Shown piece by piece: positions 1 through 10,828 of a DNA stretch of 64,000 bases (position 1 is its first letter; every line of letters begins with the position of its first letter). The translations under genes were made by a program, and so were the position numbers. Where the stretch lies: positions 36,482,001 to 36,546,000 of the forward strand of contig CM074864.1 in the NCBI GenBank assembly GCA_037501455.1. Direction: 5' to 3'. The notes beneath the pieces are model-generated. The model saw only the letters and a list, made by a program, of their open reading frames with translations. It was not told the origin of the DNA and made no database searches. This stretch comes from Lantana camara. Taxonomy: Eukaryota > Streptophyta > Magnoliopsida > Lamiales > Verbenaceae.

Positions 1-1771
1 TATACAAATTTGTATTTTCTAAAATTACATAAACACCCTTGTACAAGAATTATACATTCATAATTCATTACATATTTTCTAATACCAACCAATGCATATT
101 CATCAATTTATCGAACATACAAGTACGAATTACATTTTAAACAATTAACAACTAATACAATTTTGGCATAACGGGGTTCAATTTACAATTCAAAGCATCA
201 ATGCATATCACATTTCACTAAATGTAAGATTTCGTATACGTCGGGGTTCATATAAATCGATAAGTCAAGCAAATTGCAATTAAATTACAATTAGAACAAA
301 TAATTAAATATTCACAATTATACAAATAAATTCACAGAAAAAAAAACGAGTGTCCGATTAACAAACGTAAAGTGTTGTTGGACTCACCACGACGAAGCGG
401 ACAAGCTTTCCGAAGGTCGCCGGAGCGCCGCCACCGGAGCCGTCGGAACCGTGGCGGGCCGCCGCTGGAGCTTGCCGGAAAAATCCCAAAAAATCGCCCG
501 TGCAAGGATTCCTCGTGCTCAATCCAATTCCACGATCAATTTCTAGAAAATCCCAGCCAATCGTCACCAAGTTCAAATCCAACAATACGAAAACCCTAAA
601 ATCTTCAAACTTCAATTACTTCCAAACCTGAGAACCAAAATGAGATCCGAAAGAGGCATCGGCTTACCCGTGACGAGCTTTACAAAAGCCCTAAGGTAGC
701 TCGCCGGAAAAATCCCCAGGGGTGGCACCACCGTTGAACCGCCGCTGTGCCACCGCGATCCGCCGCCAATCTACCAAATCTGGAGTCGCGTGATCGAATG
801 TCACTAGTTCTCGTCGTTCCGAACAACTTTCGTGAAGGGCCCGAGGGCAAAAGATGGCCGGAAGAGGGCCCCGTTGGCCGCCGAAATTTCTTTCGCAGCT
901 CCCATCGCCGGAACCACCACCTACGGCAAAAACTGGGTGAAAATGATGCTGGAAATGAACTCGGGGTAGTCGAAAACCTTGGAAAACACTAACCTTGGTC
1001 CGAAAAAGCCGCCGGAAGGCGGCGAAACTCGCCGCTACAGCGTCACGCCACCGCCTCCGCGTGCTTCGGCCGGCGCGTACGGCCCAACCGCTGCCCCGAT
1101 GGCGGCGCCGCCTACATCATTCGATGTGCCGGGAGTCCTTCTTTCTGGGTGTATGGCGCGTGTCGCCGGAAGTCCGCCGCGAAAGGGCGGCTAAGCCGCG
1201 GTCCGCCACAACCCTCCGTGCGTGACTGAAGATCCATCATATCTCCTACACCGCTCATCATTTGGTCGAGATCTTGGTACGGTTGTGACCGCGTCATCGA
1301 GCTCTCCGAAATGGACTATTAGATCATCGAATTTCGTCGAGAAACGAGCGAGTTTGAGTAGTGTGTGAAAACACACCGTGACTATGTGTGAATAGTGACT
1401 GAACCGCGGGAGAAGAGAGAAAGAGCTGGGTCGGCTGCGTTTTTGGCACAAAAAGCGAGAATCCGGGTATATATCTTGGGTTCTCGTGTGTAAAACGAAC
1501 GGTAGAAGGGGCAAAAGACGTCAGAATAGGGCAAACTTAGAGCCTACGGACTCGTTTCGATGCCCCGAACGCGTTGAAGGGGTCAAAGAGGTCAAAATCT
1601 CGATCAAACGAGCAGTGACCGAAAAACCCCTAAAAAGAGAAAATTACAAAGGGGCCTCTAAACTCTAAAGAGTTCAAAATAGGGCCACGAAAAACATAAA
1701 CTCACATAATTAAACACATAAAAAGGTTGAAACGTGGCGTACCTTATAAATCGGACGAGCGGGATGTTACA
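1..1771 (-). mobile_element. Partial 3' LTR of non-coding gypsy-type element X1
   Basis: This stretch is a close direct copy of about 5036-6800, the second half of the complete X1 LTR. Read on the minus strand it begins TGTAACATCCC at 1771, directly after a polypurine tract, so it is the 3' LTR; the rest lies beyond the window edge. It holds a minus-strand TATA-like box at 1468-1474, a GC-rich leader (about 400-1250) and a conserved GGGTAAG at 661-669. Short open frames in it are not supported as genes. Confidence 0.85.
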
Positions 1772-1791
1772 AACTCCCCTCCTTCAAAAGG
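1772..1791 (-). other. Polypurine tract of X1
   Basis: On the minus strand this reads CCTTTTGAAGGAGGGGAGTT and ends exactly at the LTR start TGTAACATCCC. A purine-rich run in this place primes plus-strand DNA synthesis in LTR retrotransposons, and it fixes the element's orientation. Confidence 0.85.
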
Positions 1792-2093
1792 ACCTGTCCT
1801 CAGGTCCTATGGTCGGATCTTGAACGACGCTGAAACGAATTCTACTTCAAGCTTCCGCTGCACAACTCTGATTTAGGCGAACTGCAATCTCTGCAGGATG
1901 CTTCTCCCTTAGTTGGCATCAACTCCCTTCATATTTACTCGTTGTCATAGAGGTCCCACTGAGCACTTGACCGTTGGTCACTTCAAGCTCATTTGATCAC
2001 CACTAGGCCACTGTACCCAAAGCTTGATACCGTCACGTCATCGTTGCTTGCAGACTGTCGTCAGGCTACGCGTAACTCAACTACGACAAATAA

Positions 2094-2460
2094 GAGAGAA
2101 TCCCATCTCTCAACACCCAAGTGAGAGAACCCCGTCTCTCGGCACACGAAAGAGAAAACCCCGTTTCTCAAAACATAAAAGAGAGAGCCCCGTCTCTCAA
2201 GCACAGAAGCGAGAGAACCCCGTCTCTCAACCTAAGTCTGATAGATTCCACATCTCCCAGACATTCTAGTTTGAGAAAATCCAGCATTTCTCAAACCCCT
2301 AGATCCAAGGGAATCCAGCATCCCTCGAATACCTAAGTACAAGAGAATCCAACATCTCTCGTTCACAAAACTCAGAAATAATCCAACATCTTTCTATCAC
2401 ACAAATAGAGAGAATCCTGCATCTCCCTAGCACGTAAACAGAGAGAATTAAATCTCCCTT
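2094..2460 (-). repeat. Array of about 12 tandem hairpin units in X1
   Basis: Units of about 28-36 bp recur, each with a purine arm like GAGAGA, a short centre such as ACCCCG or TCCAGCA, and a complementary arm TCTCTC. Clear units start near 2094, 2123, 2150, 2179, 2211, 2238, 2270, 2305, 2340, 2372, 2405 and 2438. The unit at 2270-2295 can form a 9-bp stem (TTTGAGAAA with TTTCTCAAA). Counterparts lie in X and in both Y interiors. Role unknown. Confidence 0.85.
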
Positions 2461-2946
2461 TCACTCAAGCACATAAGCAGAGTCCGGATATCACAACAGT
2501 TAACATATAGCATACTTAGCAAATATATCACGTAACAACAAGAATTAATTAAGTAAACGATGCATGTATGCTCGTGCCATGGATGCTTAGTGTACCGTTC
2601 ACCGTGGTGTTTCAAATCTTGACCATAATGTTGCAATGAAAGCTGGTTAAATTGTTGGTATTGCAACCCTGCAATTAAAACACTAAAGTTGGTGCATGCT
2701 GGTTAGGGATGCAAATGAAATATGGCACTTAAGCCATGTGAATGCAACAATTCAATATAGTTAAAAGCATAATCATAAAGTCTTACACAATCATAGTCAT
2801 AGAGCACACAAAATCACATAATTCGATATAATTCATGCTGAGAAAGCAAAATTTCATGCCAAACGGATGCAATGCGCATATATTCCTATGCCGTACAACC
2901 TAGACTGACACGACACGACTCCAGAGCACCGGTTCTGAACCTGGTA

Positions 2947-2958
2947 GCTCTGATACCA
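2947..2958 (-). other. Primer-binding site (tRNA-Met) of X1
   Basis: The minus strand reads TGGTATCAGAGC, the standard plant retrotransposon site for initiator tRNA-Met, seven bases from the LTR end at 2966. It shows that the LTR to its right is the 5' LTR. Confidence 0.9.
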
Positions 2959-3437
2959 CTCAAGATGTAACACCCCAAGCGGTGGGGCATCACACACCGC
3001 ACTATGACCCAACACGTGTACGAAATGGAGAGTCCGCATACGCACCAAGTCACAGCGAACGGGTGACTAACGAAAAATACACCCACTAGCTAGGCGGTAC
3101 CTAACCCTGTACAGAAGAAAATAAGGGAAACATGATAGCGGAAGCAATACAAAATGGCAACTTTCAAAAACTTTCATACAACAAATTCAGCAATACAGAA
3201 AACAAAATCATCTACACGGGTTCAACTTATCTATCCAACCTGTACTCTCCTGTCCCAAACAATTACACAGCAAGACGGGTTCAACTAATTCGAGCACGTG
3301 TCCTACCCTGTCCCGAATTCCAATCAATCAAATCATACGTGCAACCTGCTCACAACATAACTTATACAAAATTACAAAACATAAATCGATTCAAAAGCTT
3401 AACAAACTCAGACAAACCGACACCGACTCGACAGACA

Positions 3438-3560
3438 GCCGCCTAGCACGAACTCCAAAGATCTCCAAAGCAAAGCCTGCAAACTAAAAACATAAAAGGG
3501 GAGGGGTCAGTCCAAAGACTGAGCGAGGGGCTACACACACGCACGAATATACATATACAG
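3438..3560 (-). promoter_or_regulatory. TATA-hairpin-pyrimidine-CAG block of the X1 LTR
   Basis: On the minus strand the order is a TATA-like run (3546-3560), CCCCTCGCTCAGTC, a hairpin TCAGTC-TTTG-GACTGA (3507-3522), a pyrimidine-rich tract, TTTGCAGG, then GCTAGGCGG. The same order occurs in X, Y, U and W LTRs. It could be a core promoter with a structured leader, or a splice acceptor region. Confidence 0.5.
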
Positions 3561-3790
3561 AGCACAACACATACCATAAAGGGGAGTTCGTGAACCAGGG
3601 CGTGGTTTTTGCATTCTAAAACATTTCTCACGTGATACTAGATATAGGAGAGTAAAAGAGTTAGGCAAAAGGCCAAAACAATCCCAATTTTATTAATTAG
3701 AAATCCACTCCCGTTTCCCGAACAATTTCCTAACAAACTAACTTAACGAAAACAAACACACCAAGCAAACGTTCAGACAAAAGGGGAAAA

Positions 3791-4080
3791 TGTGCACAGG
3801 AGTAATACTCGACGCTTCGAGGCTCCTTATCCACATCCCGATGATCATGCACAGGAGTAATACTCGACGCCCCGAGGCTCCTTACCCCTAATCACAGGGC
3901 CCCCAAGCAAAGCAGAAACAAACCATCAAATCAGAGGGTAAATGTGCACAGGAGTAATACTCGACGCTCCGAGGCTCCTTACCCACATCCCGATGATCAT
4001 GCACAGGAGTAATACTCGACGCCCCGAGGCTCCTTACCCATAATCACCGGGCCCCTCCCCCCAAGCAAAATAGAGTCGGA
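3791..4080. repeat. 152-bp tandem duplication with internal 55-bp repeats
   Basis: The unit beginning TGTGCACAGGAGTAATACTC at 3791 recurs at 3943. Each unit holds two copies of the motif CAGGAGTAATACTCGACGC followed by GAGGCTCCTTA about 55 bp apart, giving four in all. It lies inside the X1 LTR and is non-coding. Confidence 0.9.
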
Positions 4081-6800
4081 AACATACCAGAATCAGATGC
4101 AAAACAAGGTCCAAGACAAGTGCAAATCATATCCGGAGGTATATCAGCGGCATATCATATCAGACATAATCATATCAGTAGTCATAGTTTACACATTCGA
4201 ATCATAACGAAACATATTATAACGCACACATTCCACACACTCATTCACAAACATAACGCGCACATTCATACATATCGTACGTACATATCTTATATCCAAC
4301 ATAACACAAAGTCACACATATTCTTATTGCACACGTATCTACATATATATGTAAAGCTTATATTCGCATGCAAACATATAGGCACATATCATTAGGGTAT
4401 AACTACAACCTAACCTCACCTGGCTCCAAACAAAGCCAAACCCAAAGTAAATGGTCCACCCCGGAACCTGCACGACTCACTTGTCACCACCCCGGGTGCA
4501 CCTGTACCAACTGAGCACACAAAACAAAACACAAGGCTCAAATTCAGACTCATCCAACCACACAGAGACGCACGGCAAATGCAATCACACGAGCAGGGAT
4601 CAAATGCCTAACAATTATTTGCAGAAGAAACATTACATAATTTAATCAAATCATATTATTCATTTATCACACAAACAATTCATGGATTGTATAACAAATT
4701 TAATTAATAAAGTCTACTTAATTCATTTCATGCAAATTCACGTAGCATCTTTCATACCAATCGACACATATTAATAAATCATAATAGCATGCTTCCTAAT
4801 TCATACAAATTTCACGAGGTTACAAATCAAATTCTAACCCTACTCAACTCATACAATTCATATTTTACATATTCAATTCACGTATTACATATTAGATCCA
4901 AATTCAATTTAGGTAATTAAACTTTAATTGCAAAAGTCTCAAATTAATCATCCAAGGCATGCTAATTCAACTTTTACTTAAATCAAAATTAGCTTAATCG
5001 TTTTCAAATGATAAGGTTCAATTAATTCAAGTTATACAAATTTGTATTTTCTAAAATTAAATAAACACCCCTTGTACAAGAATTATACATTCATAATTCA
5101 TTACATATTTTCTAATACCAAGCAATGCATATTCATCAATTTATCGAACATACAAGTATGAATTACATTTTAAACAATTAACAACTAATACAATTTTGGC
5201 ATAACGGTGTTCAATTTACATTTCAAAGCATCAATGCATATCACATTTCATTAAATGTAAGATTTCGTATACATCGGGGTTCATATAAATCGATAAGTCA
5301 AGCAAATCGCAATTAAATTACAATTAGAACAAATAATTAAATATTCACAATTATACAAACAAATTCGTAGAAAAAAACAGAGTGTCCGATTAACGAACGG
5401 AAAGTGGTGTTGGACTCACCACGACGAAGCGGATAAGCTATCCGAAGATCGCCGGAGCACCGCCACTGGAGCCGTCGGAACAGTGGCGGGCCGCCGCTCG
5501 GCCGCCGCCGGAGCGTGCCGGAAAAATCCCGAAAAATCACCCGTGCAAGGATTCCTCGTGCTCAATCGAATTCCTCGATCAATTTCTGGAAAATCCCAGC
5601 CAATCGTCACCAATTTCAAATCCAACAATACGAAAACCCTAAAATCTTCAAACTTCAATTACTTCTAAACCGGTGAACCAAAATGAGATCCGAAAGAGGC
5701 ATCGGCTTACCCGTGACGAGCTTTACGAAAGCCCTAAGGTAGCTCACCGGAAAAATCCCCTGAGGTAGCGCCGCCGTTGAACCGCCGCTGTGCCTCCGTG
5801 ATCCGCCGCCAATCAACCAAATCTGGAGTCGCCTTATCAAAGGTCACTAGTTCTCGTTGTTCCGAACAACTTTCGTGAAGGGCCCGAGGCCAAAAGATGG
5901 CCGGAAAAGGGCCCCATTGGCCACCGAAGTTTCTCCCGCCGCTCCCATCGCCGGAACCACAACCTACGGCCTGAATTGGGGAAATGAACTCGGGGTAGTC
6001 GAAAACCTTGGCAAACACTAACCTTGGTCTGAAAAAGCCGCCGGAAGGCGGCGAAACTCGCCGCTACAGTGTCCCGCCACCGCCGCCGCGTGCTTCGGCC
6101 GGTGCGTGCGGCCCAACCGCTGCCCCGATGGCGGCGCCGTCTACGTCATTTGATGCACCGGGAGTCCTTCTTTCTGGGTGTATGGCGCGTGTCGCCGGAG
6201 ACCATCGCGAAAGGGCGGCGAAGCCGCGGTCCGCCACCACCCTCCGTGCGCGACTGAAAATCCGTCATATCTCCGCTACCGCTCATCGGTTGGTCGAGAT
6301 CTTGGTACGGTTGTGACCGCGTCGTCGAGCTCTCTGAAATGGACTATTGGATAGTCGAATTCCGTCGAGAAACAAGCGAGTTTGAGTAGTGTATGAAAAC
6401 ATACCGTGAGTGTGTCTGAATAGTGACTGAACCGCGGGAGAAGAGAGAGAGAGCTGGGTCTGCTGCGTTTATGGCATGAAAAGCGAGAATCCGGGTATAT
6501 ATCTTGGGTTGTCGCGTGTAAAACGAACGGTACAAGGGGCAAACGACGTCAGAATAGGGCAAACTTAGAGTCTACGGACTCGTTTCGATGCCCCGAACCC
6601 GTTGAAGGGATCAAAGAGGTCAAAATCTCGATCAAACAAGCAGTAACCGAAAAACCCCTAAAAAGAGAAAATTACAAAGCGGCCCTTAAACTCTAAAAGA
6701 GTTCAAAATAGGGCCACGAAAAACATAAAATCACATAATTAAACACATAAAAAGGTTGAAACGTGGCGTACCTTATAAATCGGACGAGCGGGATGTTACA

Positions 6801-7171
6801 ATACCCTTCAAGTCCGGACCATCACCGTCCGATCAGGTCCCCGGAAAGCCACCGGAAATTGCTATTGAAGTGGCGTCTCCCACCAGCCGCGATTGAAATC
6901 GATCGATATCTTCGCCACCGCTTGTCGTTAGGCCATGAAATTGTTATTCTTGCGTAGGTCTCATCGAGTACATCAAAATCGGATATTCTTTTATCGAAAT
7001 TCGTCGAGAAACGAGTGAGTTATGGGCTCCTAACCGAAGCCGTGAATAGTGACCATGAGAGAGAGAGTGAGAGAGGAGAGAGAGAGAGAAAGGAATGAGT
7101 TTTGACGGGTCCAAGGATGCTTCCGAATATAAATCCGAACCCTAGTGCGTTGAAATACCGTAAAATAAAGA
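6801..7171 (-). mobile_element. Fragment of older LTR Z, left half
   Basis: On the minus strand this corresponds to the promoter and leader part of the Y LTR (about 27700-27960), with the shared GAGCCCATAACTC followed by CGTTTCTCGA. It is cut by X1 at 6800 and by X at 7172. Its missing upstream part appears at 56618-57070. A CT/GA-rich run at 7056-7092 is its simple-sequence leader. Confidence 0.7.
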
Positions 7172-7659
7172 TGTAGCACCCCAAGCAGTGGGGCACCACA
7201 CCCCCGCACTATGACGCGACACGTGTACGAAATGGAAATTCCGCACACGCACCAAGCCACAGCGAACGGGTGACAAACGAAAAACCAACCTAAGCTAGGA
7301 GGTACCTAAGCCCTGTACAAGTGCAAATGTGTCAAACCTGAATACGGAAGCGATACAAAATACGAATTCTCAAAACTTTAATCAGCAATCATAATCCATA
7401 TATTTCAAAAAGTAAATCAACATCAACTAAACGGGTTCAACTAAACCGAGCACCTGTCCTAACCTGTCCCGAAATTCATACATTCGAATCATAATTATAA
7501 ACCTGTGCAAAACCATATCATCAGTAATGTTACCATAAATTGAAACAAAATACACGACAGACTCAGACGGACTGACACAACTTACATAAACAAGACTTCA
7601 AACATAAACCGAAGCAACGCACCTAACAACATAAACAAACAGATACAGACTCAACTGAC

Positions 7660-7760
7660 ACTGACAGCTGCCTAACTCAAACCTACAAGAACTGAAAAGT
7701 GGGGAAGAGGGGTCAGTCTCTAGATGACTGAGTGAGCAGGGGCGATACATAAATATAGAA
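7660..7760 (-). promoter_or_regulatory. TATA-hairpin-pyrimidine-CAG-like block of X left LTR
   Basis: The minus strand shows a TATA-like run (7746-7758), CTCACTCAGTC, a hairpin TCAGTC-loop-GACTGA (7713-7731) and a pyrimidine tract. Here the usual CAGG reads TAGG, and GCTAGGCGG is degraded, unlike in the right LTR copy. Confidence 0.45.
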
Positions 7761-8128
7761 ACATGCGCATGCAAGTCATAAATCCCGAGTAAGGTTTTAT
7801 TTAAAGTTAGTTCCCAAGAGGGCAAGAGAAAAACTAAGTAATGCTCGGACTTTACGACTGATCATATTAAATTCATTAAGTTCATAATTCATACAAAATC
7901 AATAAGGCTCGGCGAGTGAGCGTGCACAATCTCCAACCAAACTCCGACCGTGTACGACAAATATCATTAATACAATGAATACGTGATCATGCAATATATT
8001 ATAATACACACAGGTCATATAACATAACATAAGACATAGTCGTTTGGGCAATCCGTGTCCCGGCCTTCCCGCACGGTGCATAACAATCGTAACATAATCA
8101 TAATCATCAAATAAGTTCCAACCTTCTT

Positions 8129-8350
8129 CCTCCGGGTGGTGGACGGGTTAGCAAGACCCGACCACCGGTCCATACATAGGCCAATGGGGGTACATGAATC
8201 CCCCAAGGGCACTCAGCTCCCATTCCCCGCTAAACCACCTAGCGAGGGCCGGTATCACAGTAAATGTGGTGGGACTAGTACAAGGGATCACCGTCGGCCC
8301 TTGCCTCCCCGGATAGCCACTTGCACTAAGTCCCTGGGCCCGTGCAATCA
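8129..8350. repeat. Structured LTR module shared by X and T
   Basis: The block begins CTCCGGGTGGTGGACGGGTT and can fold as GGTGG/CCACC plus GGGT/ACCC. A second hairpin CGCTA-loop-TAGCG follows in CCCCGCTAAACCACCTAGCG, then a conserved CCCCGGATAGCC. Near-identical copies are at 53627-53847, and a diverged copy that still pairs is at 60344-60553. Confidence 0.6.
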
Positions 8351-8470
8351 TAACATACATACATAATCTCGCCAAAATATTTGAATTCATAAGATACAAG
8401 ACATATTCCGTAATTTTGGAGAAAAGGTTACTCGATAATAATTTACTCGATGACTCCACTTGAAAATAAC

Positions 8471-8491
8471 ATATATATATATATATATATA
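8471..8491. repeat. (AT)n microsatellite
   Basis: A pure AT run of about 21 bp in the X left LTR. The matching position of the right LTR (53970-54019) has about 50 bp. Confidence 0.95.
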
Positions 8492-10823
8492 CATAAGATT
8501 TTGGCCAAATTTGTCACTTAAGGTTGTAGGGTTTAGTATGTAACTAGAACGAAAACACCCTCACCTGGTACCAGAGAAAGCCAAACCCAAAGCAAATGGT
8601 CCACCCCGGAACCTGCACGACCACAAGTCACCACCCCGGGTGCACCTGTACCAGCTGAACACACCAAACACAGTACAGAACTCAGACTCAGACAACCATA
8701 TAAAGACGCATGGCACATGCTCAAGTACTTAAGAAAGGCAATCACATAAACAAAGTTCATAATCATACTAATTACTTGCAAAATAAAATATCACATAACT
8801 CAACATATTCATAAAACACATCCAGAGATGTTATGCACAATTAATTCAAATAAACAAAATGGAAAGGCAATGCATGTCACCTTATTTCATATAAATTCAT
8901 ATATCAAATAACCAATTCATATTCGTACGAATAACTTATTTCTTACGTGCAAATGTTCCTAATTTAATCATATAAGTTTCATACAGTTCACATATCGCAT
9001 AATAGATTTATTTTAAATTACGTAATTAAACCTAAATTACAAAGTTTCAAATTAACTCATCCAAGACATACTAATTCAATTCTAGCTAAATCATAAATTG
9101 CATAAGAAATTCTTATATCATATAATAAATTCCAATTAAAGACATATTTCACATTTCATACAAAATTCACATATTACAAGGCCAATTGAATCGTATAATA
9201 GCATGTGACGAATTCATTTAGACCCACGGGGTTACATACCAAATTTCGACTAAGCGATTTAATCGTTCAAAGTTCATACAATTCATACATTGAATCATAA
9301 ATTCAAATTCAATTTAGCTAATTAAACGTTAATTGCAAAATTCTCAAATTTAATTATCCAAGGCATAATAAAGCAACTTTTACTTCATCAAAATTAGCAT
9401 AATTGTTTTCAAATGATAATGTTCAATTAATTCAAGTTATACAAATTTACATTTTCTAAAATTACAGAAACACCCCTTGTACCAGTGCTATATTAAATCT
9501 AATGGCATGAAACGAAACTAATATCAACAACAATCATTAAATCATACATTCATCATTCATTACATATTTCCAAATACCATATAATGCATATTCATCAATT
9601 TATCGAGCATACAAGAGCGAATTACATTTTAAAACAATTAACAACTAATACAATTCGGCATAACGGGGTTCAATTCACAATTTAAAGCATCAATACATAT
9701 CACATTTCATTTAATACATGATGTCATATTCATTGGAATTCATTCTGATCGACAATTCAAGCATATGGCCATTAATTCGCATTAAAACAATTAAATCAAA
9801 TATGTCCCAAATACACAAATAAATTCGTAACAAATAAACCGAGTGTCAAATTGACGAACGGGAAGTGACGTTGGACTCACCACAACGAGGCGGACAAACT
9901 GTCCGAAGCTCGCCGGAATACCGCCACCGGAGCCGCCGGAATAGTGGCGGGCCGCCGCTTAGCCGCCACCGGAGCGTGCCGGAAAAATCCCCAAAATTCA
10001 CTCGTGCAAGTATTACTCGTGCTTGTTCCAATTCCTAGACCAATTTCTGCAAATTTCAAGCCAATCGTCTCCAATTTCAAATCCAAAAATACAAAATCCT
10101 AAAATCTTCAAAATCCAATTACTTCCAAACCGGTGAATGAAAATGAGATCCGTAAAAGGCATTGGCTTACCCATGATGTGCTCTTTGAAACCTCTATGTT
10201 GTTTGCGGGAAAAAGTCACCGGAGATGGCCGCCGCCGCGAAGCACCGTACCGCCACCACTGCTGCTCTGCCACCGCCGCTCCGATGAATTTCAGGTGGCG
10301 GGACTGATCTCAATCGACTCAGCTCGTTGTCATGTGTCTTTCCCCTCAAGTCCCGTCATCGGACAATTATCGGAGCACCAAACCCACCACCAAACGCCGC
10401 CGCACTGCTACTGTCGGATATTTGCATTTCCGGTGGTTTTCGTGCTAAACCGAGGCCAGAATCATCACCAGCGGGTCAGAAAACATGGGGGTAGGGTGGT
10501 GTTGGCCGGCGAAGCTCGTCGGATTGTCGCTGACGATGAGGTGGCGCAACCCGCCACCTTCAGACCACCACTGCGCCGCTGTCGGACATTTTTGGGCTAT
10601 GAAACTTGTATCATCGTGTCGGGCTCGTCTACCTCTTCGAAATGGACTATTGGTTCGTCAAATTCCGTCGAGTATAGATCGCGTTTGGAGTTATGCGTGT
10701 TTTCGCACCTTCACTGCGTGTGCATCGCTGGAGCGGGAGAGAGAAGAGAGCAGGCTGAGGTCTGTTGCGCTTGGCATGAATTACGATCGAAAAAAGGGGT
10801 TAACTACATCAGAAATGGGCAAA

Positions 10824-10828
10824 CTTAG
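10824..10828. other. Target-site duplication CTTAG, left copy
   Basis: CTTAG lies directly before the LTR start TGTAACGCCCCC and is repeated at 25393-25397 directly after the other LTR. The uninterrupted site, with a single CTTAG, is present in the right X LTR at 56381-56385. Confidence 0.95.

Larger units (their letters stand above)
1772..2965 (-). mobile_element. Short non-coding interior of element X1
   Basis: Only about 1.2 kb separates the two X1 LTRs, and it shows no gag or pol similarity on either strand. It keeps the two cis signals needed for reverse transcription: a polypurine tract beside the left LTR and a tRNA-Met primer-binding site beside the right LTR. A hairpin array fills 2094-2460. 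The remainder (about 2460-2945) is AT-rich leader with no recognised content. The structure fits a non-autonomous element that uses another element's proteins. Confidence 0.8.
2966..6800 (-). mobile_element. Complete 5' LTR of element X1
   Basis: The 3.8 kb LTR runs on the minus strand from TGTAACATCCC at 6800 to the end at 2966 beside the primer-binding site. The part from about 5036 matches 1-1771 closely. It contains a 152-bp tandem duplication (3791-4080), a promoter-like block (3438-3560), an AT-rich middle (4100-5350) and a GC-rich leader (5390-6330). Short frames inside recur between copies only because the DNA is copied; I see no gene. Confidence 0.88.
7172..10828 (-). mobile_element. 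Left (3') LTR of element X, part 1
   Basis: It begins TGTAGCACCCC at 7172 and is closely similar to 52669-56395. It is interrupted at 10828 by the complete gypsy element and resumes at 25398. It holds a promoter-like block (7660-7760), a structured module (8129-8350), an (AT)n run and a GC-rich leader (9880-10760). Relative to the right X LTR it lacks about 55 bp near 10788, including that copy's TATA-like stretch. Confidence 0.85.

Noticed and set aside
358..615. Small frame in the X1 LTR that recurs at 5416-5658 and, diverged, in X and Y LTRs
   Set aside because: The similarity follows from copied LTR DNA in a GC-rich leader. Frames differ between copies (some stop, some shift) and no domain is seen.
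2094..2460. Regular repeats that could suggest a CRISPR array
   Set aside because: The units vary in both arms, there are no unique spacers of fixed length and no cas genes, and the setting is a plant retrotransposon.
10133..10828. 231-codon open frame on the plus strand
   Set aside because: It lies antisense in an LTR leader rich in GCC/CCG, is broken in the X right LTR and ends in the target site of the gypsy insertion.
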